Made by a program: the position numbers and the translations under genes. DNA of 64,000 nt, taken from contig NC_092676.1 in assembly GCF_964355755.1 (NCBI RefSeq), positions 24,596,288 through 24,660,287 of the forward strand, written 5' to 3'. The notes under the pieces are model-generated. The model made no database searches. It saw only the letters and a program-made list of their open reading frames with translations, and was not told the origin of the DNA. This stretch comes from Antedon mediterranea. Its lineage: Eukaryota > Echinodermata > Crinoidea > Comatulida > Antedonidae. Shown one piece after another: positions 39,441 to 50,200 of this stretch (within the stretch, counting starts at the first letter, position 1; each line of letters begins with the position of its first letter).

Positions 39441-40439
39441 TAGGGTTGGTGAGTACCCTGCCAAAATACGCAAATTGAGGGCGCTATGCTTTGCCAAAAT
39501 ACGCAAATTGTGCCAAAATACGCAAATTGAGGGCACTATGCTTTGCCAAAATACGCAAGTCATGCCAAAATACGCAAATCTGCTTTGCCAACATACACAA
39601 ATCATGCCAAAATACGAAAATCTGCTTTGCCAAAATACGCAAATCTGCTTTGCCAAAATACATAAATCATGCCTAAAATACGCAAATCTGCTTTGACAAA
39701 ATAAGCAAATCTGCTTTGCCAAAATACCCAAATCATGCCAAAATACACGCAAAACTGCTTTGCCAAAATACACAATCATGCCAAAATACGCAAATCTGCT
39801 TTGTCAAAATACGCAAATCATGCCAAAATACGCAAATTGAGGGCGCTATGATTTGCCAAAATACACAAATCATGCCAAAATACGCAAATCTGCTTTGCCA
39901 AAATATGCAAATCTGCTTTGCCAAAATACACAAATCATGTCAAAATACGCAAATCTGCTTTGCCAAAATACACAAATCATGCCAAAATACGCAAATCTGC
40001 TTTGCCAAAATACACAAATCATGCCAAAATACGCAAATTTAGGGCGCTATGCTTTGCCAAAATACACAAATCATGCCAAAATACGCAAATCTGCTTTGCC
40101 AAAATTCACAAATCATGCCAAAATACGCAAATCTGCTTTGCCAAAATGCACAAATCATGCCAAAATACGCAAATTGAGGACGCTATGTTTGCCAAAATAC
40201 ACAAATCATGCCAAAATACGCAAATCTGCTTTGCCAAAATACGCAAATCATGCCAAAATACGCAAATTGAGGGCGCTATGCTTTGCGTATTTTGGCATGA
40301 ATTGTGTATTTTGGCAAAGCATAGCGCCCTCAATTTGCGTATTTTGGCAAGATTTGCGTATTTTGGCAAAGCATAGCGCCCTCAATTTGCGTATTTTGGC
40401 AATTTTTTGGGTATTTTGGCATGATGCTCACCAACCCTA
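39441..40439. repeat. 1.0-kb repeat element with 13-bp inverted ends
   Basis: The ends are TAGGGTTGGTGAG and CTCACCAACCCTA. The interior is dominated by variants of TGCCAAAATACGCAAATC, with occasional GAGGGCGCTATGCTTTGCC spacers. From about 40,277 the same words appear inverted (GCAAAGCATAGCGCCCTC), so the last 150 bp can pair with the left end. Open frames in all readings are by-products of the period. It lies in the spacer between genes C and D. I saw no clear target duplication. Confidence 0.85.
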
Positions 40440-41143
40440 CTCCTACTCTTTTTATAAGTAACATTAGTTTTTTTTGTTTTTTTTTTCTATGAAAGTGATT
40501 AACTAGATTAAAACTAAAAATGACCTATTCAAAGTCTGATTATATTAATTTTATTTTTTATGTTTTTTGGATGGACAATACATCTTTCATGTAATTGATT
40601 TTAAGCGCACATCAGCACATGAAAGAAAACTGTACAGGTTGACTTATTTTATTCATTGTCAGTTGTCGTATTACATAATATTTGTATTTTAATAGATTAT
40701 TCGTTTTATCTACATTTATAACTCCAAAATGTCACACAAGAAAGCTATGTCACATTGTTCATGTTATTATGAAGATACTGATACGGTATCATGTCTAACG
40801 ACAAGAAACAGTATGTATCAAGTCTGACGGCAACCTTTCTTTCACATGTGTTACTGTTTGTCTCTCTCTTGACACTATCATAGAAGTCCTTTTTCGAAAG
40901 CCTTATGTCACCTGTTAGTCCGGATGGTTAGTGCTTTAGCTTCCTTAAGGTTTATACCTCTTCAATTGCGTTAGCACCCCACCCTTTATTTTATTATAAT
41001 TATTTGTTTATAGTGAAATTATTTTAAAGGGTTAGGTCATAATATTTAGAAGCATAAACTTATTTTGTTTTCGTGGATCGAGCATTATCACTTGTACTAC
41101 CAGTAATGAAAACCACATATGTCTACAGCTAATTCTCTTAACT
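40440..41143. other. Spacer downstream of gene D
   Basis: AT-rich with no recognised coding exon or repeat. Unlike the flanks of E and F, sequence just past the stop of gene D does not resemble the 3' flanks of its sisters. Confidence 0.4.
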
Positions 41144-44100
41144 TTACTCTACCACTTCATACGCTTGGTTTGTAAAGCTACTTTCAATATCCACTTGTCC
41201 ACAGTAGTCAACCATCGTAGGTTTACTTGTTGGTTCTTTAACCTTTTTTCTTCTGTAAATTAATATAACATGATTAAAATTACTGAAATTGTAAAGTATA
41301 TCTTTATAATAATTATATCACTACTTAACTTATTTAATATGATAAATCATTAATACAATTTAGTACAATTATCTTGTGTAGTAGAACATTGAATTAATCA
41401 AAACTATACATTTGATATAAACTTACTTTCCAATTGTTTCTCCATCTTCTATTGTCTCTGGCAGTTCTTTATTGAGGGTTTCAGGTAGTAACAAGGCTAG
41501 TAGTCCAGCAGATATCGACATAAAACTGAAAATCATCAGTGGTAGAGGAGGCCATATCTTTCCAATTTCCAGAATAATGGGGGCGAGTATACCACCAACA
41601 CGAGCCGACATGGACGATGTACCCATACCAACACTCCTGAAAAATTACATTAGTACGTCTTGTGTACGCTTGGTTATATTTTTTGGAAAATGTGTGTTTC
41701 TTTCTGTCTACACTATCAAACTTTATGTGACAACAAAATGTGATGTGCCCATAGATAATAATAGACATGATGATGTCATCTCACTACCATATTTGAGCAT
41801 ATCATTACCATATTTGAACACATCACACTTTTTATCAAACTAGTTTGATAGAATTTAGACAGAGCTGTATGGAATTAGAAAAGATAAATGCCGTAAATTG
41901 TCTGAGGACATTGATCAACCCAGATGTTCCAGATAACTTACCTGACTGGAGTGGGATACAGTTCAGCAGAAAACACATATATTATACCAAACGAAGCAGC
42001 AATCCCGAATTTCCCAATAAGAGACACTGTAGTCCTACCCCATCCCATAGCTGCAAATGAATAGAGTTTAAACATTAAATCATCACCTACCTTACTTTCT
42101 TTAAAAAAAAAACTAAAAAAAAAAAAACTTAATCAATCAATATTCATTAATTAATATTAATAAGTTTGCTCCTATGGAATTCTTTTGTATTGATATTCAA
42201 CTAAAATCTGTTTGGCCTTTTTTTTTTTTTTTTTTTTATTAGAAAGTAATTTTACGTTATGTAATGTCTTTTGAAATCTCAGCCTTAAAGCCTTTTTTGG
42301 CTTATTTGAGATTCCACACATAAACTAAGACTTAACCAGGTTTTTATTTTTGTCTTGATCTTTTATTTATTTTATGTGGAACAATAAAAAATGAAATGAA
42401 ATAAATAAAGACGATTGTTTTAGTGGTAAATTACAAAAATTTGAGCAAAATTCTGAAAGTGATAAAGGGCGTGCTATTCAATATTACAGCAATGTATTAA
42501 AAATATAAAACTCGAGACGTCTTATCGTCACCGATATATCGATTATTCTAAAAAGGAATATGTATGGTATTTTGGTATGTAGCTATTTGTCAACATTTCT
42601 TTCATCATATTAAGTGAATGGGTAGAGATATCTAATATGGTATGATTGGGATACTTACGGACCCATACAGTTGTTAAACAAGCCACACCTCCCAATACCA
42701 TAAAGGCACACAGTACTCGTTTGCGACCAAATGTACCTATAGCAGGTATGGCCACAATGTATGCCGGTATTTCAACAACACCAGAAAGTATAAACGCTAA
42801 ATAGTCTCTGCCACCCAGACTTGCAGTGCTCAGTGATAGTCCATAATATACAAGACTATTCACTAACCTAAATAAATTAAGAAGAACAAATCAGGTAAAA
42901 AATGGTGTATGTAATTTTTTTAAATTTAATTACTGTATACACTCGGTGCTGTGAGGCAGTGACGTTTTTTTAGTAACACATTGTAAAATGTATTGCTGGT
43001 AAAATACTGATCGTTCTTTACACGATCGTTAAAAAGAGACACGCTATGGGGTGAACGTGTTGAGGTATGCGATATATACAATCACATAATATCACTTATT
43101 AATCATTTACCAATTGTAAAGAATATTTATAGTTTTCATCCGCAAGTTTGGAGTCCGAAAAAGATCGACTACGGTGTAGGTGACGTCATGTCCTGCCTTC
43201 TCCTAAACATAAATATAAAGCAAGAAGAAAGAGTATAGTTTTATCTTTAATGTTGTTAGCGAGACAGAGGTGTACAGCCTGATTTCCATATGTCGCACAA
43301 AAGAAGAGTTCATTCTTGTTTTGAGTTACGGCAACCAAATGAATTTAACTGTATGTGGCCTACTATGGCAGGTTACTTGTTTAATTCTTCTATAAAATAC
43401 AATTACATTTCTATGTCATCATCATTTATAATTGTTTACCATTTCCAATTTCTGTTCTTCAAATAAATTGTCAGGTAGTTCTTCCAAACTGACTTTGTTG
43501 ACTTTTGCACATTCTTTGATAAGATCTTCTGCTTCGTCAAATCTTTTCTGTGATATCAGCCATCGTACAGATTCGGGGATAAATCTATGACAAATAAATT
43601 CTGCTAGTTATGGAATAGGAAAACAGATAAATGAGTACCGAAACTCCGCCCCATCGGCTATCATTTGGCCCTTCGCTCTTCTCCTTGGTTTGCACTTGGC
43701 CCAACGCTCCTGCCCGCAAGCTATCACTTTGTCCAACGCCTCGAGGAAGAAGCAGAAACAGAGTACAATATACCGTAATAAGTTAATACGTCCGTTCATT
43801 CAAATGTTATAAAATGTAAAATAACAGTAATGTATTATGCATGTAAAGTTAGAAATGTCACTTTGCAAATTGGTTAGAGATTACCCTATAGAACCAATAC
43901 TTACGGGATCATCAGAAAGTAAAGTGCATTTGGCAATGTTATAGTTAGCTGTAACCATCGCCAATCCCTGATGAAATATGCCAGAACACCATAAAGGATG
44001 AAGCCGGATGATATGTAGAAGTTAATCACCATGCCAGCAAAAGTACGTTTTGACGGTCCAACAAGCTCAGTCGCTGAATAAAATATAATAGGCCTAGGCA

Positions 44101-45501
44101 TCATACAACTTACGTAAAATCACATAATAGTTTACTTTGATTGAAAAATGTTTACTTACCAATAGTAAATGCGGCAAGGTATATTCCAATATTAGAAAAA
44201 CCAACAATAGTTCTAAATACCGTAAACCACCAATAGCCAGGTGCAAATGCCGTCGCTATACCAAATACAAGAGTTATGAACATACACAGAAACATCGTCT
44301 TTTTACGGCCAATTCTAATGATAGAATCAAAATTACGGAATAATATTATTCGTTCTTATATAGAACAATGCTTCTAAGTGCTTCACATTATTACCCCGGT
44401 CATTTTTTTCGGATCAAACACGTATGGAAACATCCTCTTCCATAATGAAGCTAGTAATCGGCGGAAAACTGTGTCTTGACCTAACCGGATACCTATTTAT
44501 ACACCTAGGTGGAGAGACGAAAACGTAAGTATAGTATCTTGCCTAGGATACATGCGATGCGACCAGAGTTGGATTCGAACTCATGATCTCACGATCAGTA
44601 ATCCAACGTCCACACACTGCGCAACATGCCCTCGGCAATATAGTACAGAATAAAGTAATAATTATAACAATATCCCGGATTTTACAAAGTGCTAACTGAT
44701 GTGAAACCTCTAAGCGCTATACTGTATATTGTTACCCCGGTCATTTTTTGGATCAAACACGTATGGAAACATATTCCCAGTACAGCTAGTAGTAGCAACG
44801 CAAAGTTCAAACCTTATTTTTGAGTCAGTTATCAGTTATTATTAATGATTATCGGATGACAACGTTTGAAAAATAAATTGAAAGAAGGCAATGTATACTT
44901 ACATATCAGCAAGAGATCCAAAAACAAATGATCCTACCAAAACACCTGCAAAATAAATTGATTGAGAAAGTGATGCCTTGGATCCGTCGTCACACACGAG
45001 ATCGAACTGCAATAAAATGTAATTATGTTTATTGACAAAATAGGTTATTAAACTGCAATTTATGTAGCTCTTTAACAATAGAGTTCTTACGTCTTGGATG
45101 ACAGTTGCTTTGTACTGACTTCTGTCATATTCCCACCCATCTTCACATTCTTCTATATCTGGATCTGACAACTTGCAGCGCTCAGTATCTTCATCAAATT
45201 CAGAATATGTGACGTCACAACGTCTGCAGTTATTCTCTCGTAATAGGGTGTATTCGTCATCTTCAGGAATTGTTATATTGTACTTTAAATCAGTACAGGT
45301 TTTCTCGTCTAGGCCCCAGGAATAGCAGTCTTGGCGTTCAAGTTGCGGGGTCTTGCACCAATGGTCAGTGGTGGGGGCTAGAAATACCATAGCGACTTGA
45401 GGAAACAAGGTTGTTACGCCCGTGAAGCATAGAAGGAAGTATACTCTCTTTTGATAAAAACCAAACTCTCCAAGATACTGGAGAATGTCGTCAAACTTCA
45501 T
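41144..45501 (-). CDS. SLC22-type organic ion transporter, gene D
   Basis: Predicted 570 aa. Exons: 45091-45501, 44903-45006, 44160-44314, 43905-44073, 43440-43584, 43111-43202, 42659-42867, 41942-42050, 41427-41636 and 41144-41252. It is close to E and F in every exon. It has TM1, a seven-cysteine loop with an N-I-T site and [16 protein letters not shown], then [82 protein letters not shown] and the tail ending QAYEVVE. The MFS loop motif reads GTFGRKR rather than the DRFGRRR seen in C, and this change is shared with E. Intron 2 carries an S2 SINE and intron 8 an R2 element, both also in E. It has the shortest span of the six. Confidence 0.93.
41707..41866. repeat. R2 element in intron 8 of gene D
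   Basis: CTACACTATCAAACTTTATG at one end and CAAACTAGTTTGATAGAATT near the other. It is the orthologous insertion to 47,891-48,044 in gene E and is absent from the corresponding short intron of gene F. Confidence 0.8.
44395..44637 (-). repeat. tRNA-derived SINE-like element S2 in intron 2 of gene D
   Basis: Read on the minus strand, GTTGCGCAGTGTGTGG (about 44,611-44,627) resembles a Pol III A box and GAGTTCGAATCC (44,571-44,582) a B box. The body runs left to the block TGGAAACATCCTCTTCCATA. A partial duplicate of the tail follows at 44,680-44,790. The same insertion is in gene E. Confidence 0.7.
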
Positions 45502-45863
45502 GTTTTCCTTTAGATTTTCAAAAAAACATTAAAAATCATCTGCTTTCTAAGCAAATGCCTGATAAATAACAAGGGTGTGAACGAAAGTGTACTTTGCACT
45601 TGTGTTTTAATTAGGTCGTTGGATACACCAATATGTTATACCATATATTTTTTTATCATTTAACTTCGCCATGTGTGATAACAAAGTAAACTTATCGAAC
45701 TTCGATAACACGTATATAGGTGCATCATCACAGAAGCAGAGATTTGACGTTTCATACCAAATACATCCAATAGGGTTGGTGAACCCCAATACATCTTTCT
45801 TTGGAAGATGCCATCTAAAGATGTACATCACACAAGATTCTCTAAAGTGAGTTTATAATCATG

Positions 45864-46928
45864 TCGACCATTGTCGAACCCCGTCTTTGCAAACAACCTA
45901 CCTTTATGCAAAATCACTTAAACGAACTATATCGCAGTTAATAATATGAAACTTAATCCTAGCAAATGTTTAGTTATGAGTGTAAATTTCTCTAGAGAAC
46001 ATGTTAATCATGTTGTCAACATTGATGGACAGCCGTTGCACATTGTGAATAATACTACAATCTTAGGCGTTAACATTAGTTCTGATCTTAAATGGAGCTC
46101 TCATATCACTAAAGTTCTTAGCAAAGCTAATGGTAGATTATATATGTTGAAAGTACTTAAGCGATTCAAAATGCCAATTGTTGACTTATTAACTATTTAC
46201 ACTGGGTATATCATACCATTAACTGAATACGCTGCTCCTGTGTGGCATTATGGTCTCACCCAACTTGAATTAAATATGTTAGAGCGAATCCAAAAGCGAG
46301 CTTGTAAAATTATTCTAGGGCCTATGTTTTCACACTATAATCTAGCTCTTGATCAGTGTAACTTAATACAGTTAAATGTTCGTCGTAATGATATTTGTAG
46401 CAAATTTTTTGCCTCGTTAATTTCTAGCCAAGATGAGTGTATTCCACTCAGTAGGGTTGAGTCTCATGGCAGAGACATACGAAGCGCAAACAAACTTACT
46501 GTCCCTGTTTGCCGGACTGTCAGATATCGTAACAGCTCCATTCCATACATGATTAGGCAATGGAACCGCAACTGGTTTTACTTCTGTATTGAAAATAATT
46601 GTATCCCTCTGTATAATATATGTTTGAAGTAATAAGAATAAAATATAATATGTTAGGTAATTTTGTTCAATTCACTTGGCCAGTCATTTAGATTTTTACT
46701 TGCTTTGATGTTGTGCTCGTTTATTTTAATGTTTTTATATGATGTATTGTGTGGTTCTCAATTTTTTATGTTATTTTATGCTATCTTTTAAAAATATTTT
46801 AAATATTTTAAGTCTTTTAAAAATATTTTAAATATTTTAAGTACCTTTTAATAATGTAAAAAATTGTCAAAATTCAGTTTTTCTGTGAAGATGATTTTAA
46901 TAAATATACCATTATGAATGAATGAATG
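45864..46928 (+). mobile_element. 5'-truncated non-LTR retrotransposon (LINE)
   Basis: An open frame from ATG 45,946 to the stop at 46,632 encodes the C-terminal part of a LINE reverse transcriptase: NNMKLNPSKCLVM, then ILGVNISSDLKWSSHI, TEYAAPVWHYGLT, ERIQKRACKIILG and a C-terminal block with MIRQWNRNW. The arrangement is that of Jockey/CR1-type elements after the polymerase core. Upstream, MQNHLNELYR is in another frame, so the ORF is already shifted at 45,936. The 3' end is a short ATGAATGA repeat, as in CR1-like elements. The paralogous site upstream of gene E (near 53,137) reads straight from CATAATCATG to TATTTGTAACTC, so both insertion edges are defined. Not a host gene. Confidence 0.9.
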
Positions 46929-46929
46929 T

Positions 46930-47210
46930 ATTTGTAACTCTTATTCAATTAACTTTAAAAAAAAACAAACAAACAAAATAAAAATGTGTATATATTATAT
47001 ATTTGTTTATTAACATGTAGGCTATTTTTAACCACAATGGCAATAGTTAAGTCCTTATTTATCGTTGACTTAAACCAAAAAAATGGATGAGTAACAAAAA
47101 CCGTCAGCCATTGTGTTTTGAGGTGACACTGGACATAACTCGTTCAGCACCAACAATATTCTTTGACTGACAATGAGCAACAGACCTCGGGTCTTTACTC
47201 GAATCTCACT
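46930..47210. other. 3' flank of gene E
   Basis: This stretch aligns with 53,146-53,600 downstream of gene F (shared words TTCAGCACCAACAATATT and TTGACTGACAATGA), apart from the R2 insertion there. It holds no separate gene. Confidence 0.5.
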
Positions 47211-50200
47211 CTATTCTACCACTTCATAGGCTTGGTTTGTAAAACTACTTTCAATATCCACTTGTCCACAGTAGTCAACCATCGTAGGTTTACTTGTTGG
47301 TTCTTTAACCCTTTTTCTGTAAAATGACAATATTGATAAGTACGATTTAAGCATCATTTAATATCATATTTACACAAATTATTTTTTTAGTTCAAAAATG
47401 TAGTGGGGCTGTAGCTGGTGGTCAACGTGCTTGCCTTCCAGCCACAAGATCCGGGTTCAATCCTGACCTAGTGCCAGGGTTGTAACTCGCGACTCATTCA
47501 ACACCACTCCCTAAGCCTTAAATGAGACTATAGTTTATCTGTTGAATGCGTATGAAATAAATTAAAAAAAATAAAATATTGACTGTTTTATTGTTTGATA
47601 AACATACTTTCCAAAGTTTTCTCCATCTTCTATTGTTTCTGGCAGTTCTTTATTTAGTGTTTCAGGTAGTAACAGGGCTTGTAGTCCAGCAGATATCGAC
47701 ATAAAACTGAAAATCATCAGTGGTAGGGGAGGCCATATCTTTCCAATTTCCAGAATAATGGGGGCGAGTATACTACCAACACGAGCCGACATGGACGATG
47801 TACCCATACCAACACTTCTGTAAAATTACATTAGTACGTCTTGTGTACGCTTGGTTATATTTTTTGATAAAAAATGTGTGTTTCTTTCTGTCTACACTAT
47901 CAAACTTTATGTGACAGTAAAATGTTATTTGCCCATAGATAACAATAGACATGATGATGTCATCTCACTACCATATTTAAGCATATCATTACCATATTTG
48001 GGCACTTCACACTTTTTTTGTCAAATTAGTTTGATAGTGTAGACTTTATTGAACTAGAAAAGATAAATACTGTATAATATTGTCTGAGGATTACTAATAT
48101 AGTAGCAGGTTAAACAGATTGATCAACCCGGATGTTCCAGATAACTTACCTGACTGGAGTGGGATAAAGTTCAGCAGAAAACACGTAAATTATACCAAAC
48201 GAAGCAGCAATCCCGAATTTCCCAATAAGAGACATTGTAGTCCTACCCCATCCCATAGCTGCAAATGAATATGAGTCCTATTAAAGTTAAGGCGATTGTT
48301 TTAAGGGTAAATTACAAACATTTGAAAAACGTACATGTATTAAGATGGTAGCCTGCTACAATATAAACTAAATTAACTCACGAAAAGGGCGAGCATACAT
48401 TTATTTTCAATGATACTATGAATTTAAGATCCTAAAGACAGACATGTTATTTATGCGAAGCAAAAAACTTTACTCAATAAAATGCAAATTTCAGCAAAAC
48501 TCTGAAAGCGATAGAGGGCGTGCTATTGAATAGTAGCTCGAGACGTCTTGACGTCACAGATATATCGATTTTTCCTAAAATGAATAGGTTTGCTTTGTGT
48601 ATGTAGCTATTTGCCAACATTTCTTTCAGCATGGGTACATATAATATAATACAATATTTAAAATACTTACGGACCCATACAGTTGTTAAACAAGCTACAC
48701 CTCCCAATATCATAAAGGCACATAGTACTCGTTTACGACCAAATGTACCTATAGCTGGTATAGCCACAATGTATGCCGGTATTTCAACAACACCAGAAAG
48801 TATAAACGCCAAATAGTCTCTGCCACCCAGACTTGCAGTGCTCAGTGATAGTCCATAATATACAAGACTAATCACTAACCTCAACAAATTAAGAAGAACA
48901 ATTCAGGTATAAAATGGTGTAATTATTATGCACTAGGCGCTGCGTGTCACTGACGTTTTTTTAGTAACGAATTATATAACGTATTGCTGATCGTTCATTA
49001 CCCGATAGTCAAAGTGAGAAACGCTATACGGTAGTAAACACGTTGATAATGTACAATAATAACATAATATCACTAATTATTTACCAATTGTAAAGAATAT
49101 GTATTGTTTTTATCCGCAAGTTTGGAGTCCGAAAAAGGTCGACTACGGTGTAGGTGACGTCATGTTCTGCTTTCTCCTAAACAAAAATGTAAAAGCAAAA
49201 AGAAAGAAACTTTTTGTTTCGTTGTATCTGTAATTTTGTTAGCGAGACTGAGTGTTACAGCCAGATTCCCACATGGCACACGCAAGAAGAGTCTGTTGTT
49301 TTAAGTTACGGTAACCAGATGAATTTTACTACAGTATATATGGCCGACTGTGGCAGCAACTAGTACTGTTTTCTTCTAGAAAAGACAATTACATTTCTAA
49401 GTTTATCTATCATTCTTAATGTTTACCATTTCCAATTTCTGTTCTTCAAACAAATTGTCCGGAAGTTCTTCCAAACTGACTTTGTTGACTTTTGCACATT
49501 CTTTGATAAGGTCTTCTGCTTCATCAAATCTTTTCTGTGATATCAGCCATCGTACAGACTCAGGAATAAATCTATGACAAATTAAATTATGCTAGTTATG
49601 GAATAGGAAAAAGATAAGCGAGTGTCGAAACTCCGCCCCATCGACTATCATTTGGCCCTTCACTCTTCCCCTTGGTTTGCACCTGGCCCAGCGTTTCTGG
49701 CCGTCAGCTATTACTTGTGCCCAACGCTCCTTCCAATTGAGAAAGAAGCAGAAACATGACAGTACGATATACCGTAATAAGTTAATATTTACGTTCATTT
49801 AAATTTTGTAGAATTTGAAATAACATTGTATTTTTTTTATTTTTTTTAATGCATGTAAACTTAAAGATATGTCACGGGACAGAGAGATTACGCTATAAAA
49901 CCAATACTTACGGGATCATCAGAAAGTAAAGTGCATTTGGTAACGTTATAGTTAACTGTAACCATCGCCAATCCATGATGAAATATGCCAGAACACCATA
50001 AAGGATGAAGCCGGCTGATACGTAGAAGTTAATCACTATGCCAGCAAAAGTACGTTTTGACGGTCCAACAAGCTCAGTCGCTAAATAAAATATAATAGGC
50101 CTAGGCATCATTCTATGGAACGCCTCCTCTGCCTTCAGTTCACATTTATCATGCAGTACACACCAATCGTCATGCAGTACACACCAATCGTCATGCAGTA

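Noticed and set aside
39399-40461. Several overlapping open frames on both strands rich in CFAKIRKSCQNTQ-like repeats
   Set aside because: By-products of the short tandem repeats in the 1-kb element; open in many frames at once.
44560-44640. A functional tRNA gene in intron 2 of gene D
   Set aside because: A-box and B-box-like motifs are present, but the acceptor and anticodon stems do not pair and the same unit is repeated elsewhere, as expected for a SINE.
45946-46632. Host gene of 228 codons between D and E
   Set aside because: The sequence matches the C-terminal part of LINE reverse transcriptases, is frameshifted at its 5' end and is absent from the paralogous site upstream of E.
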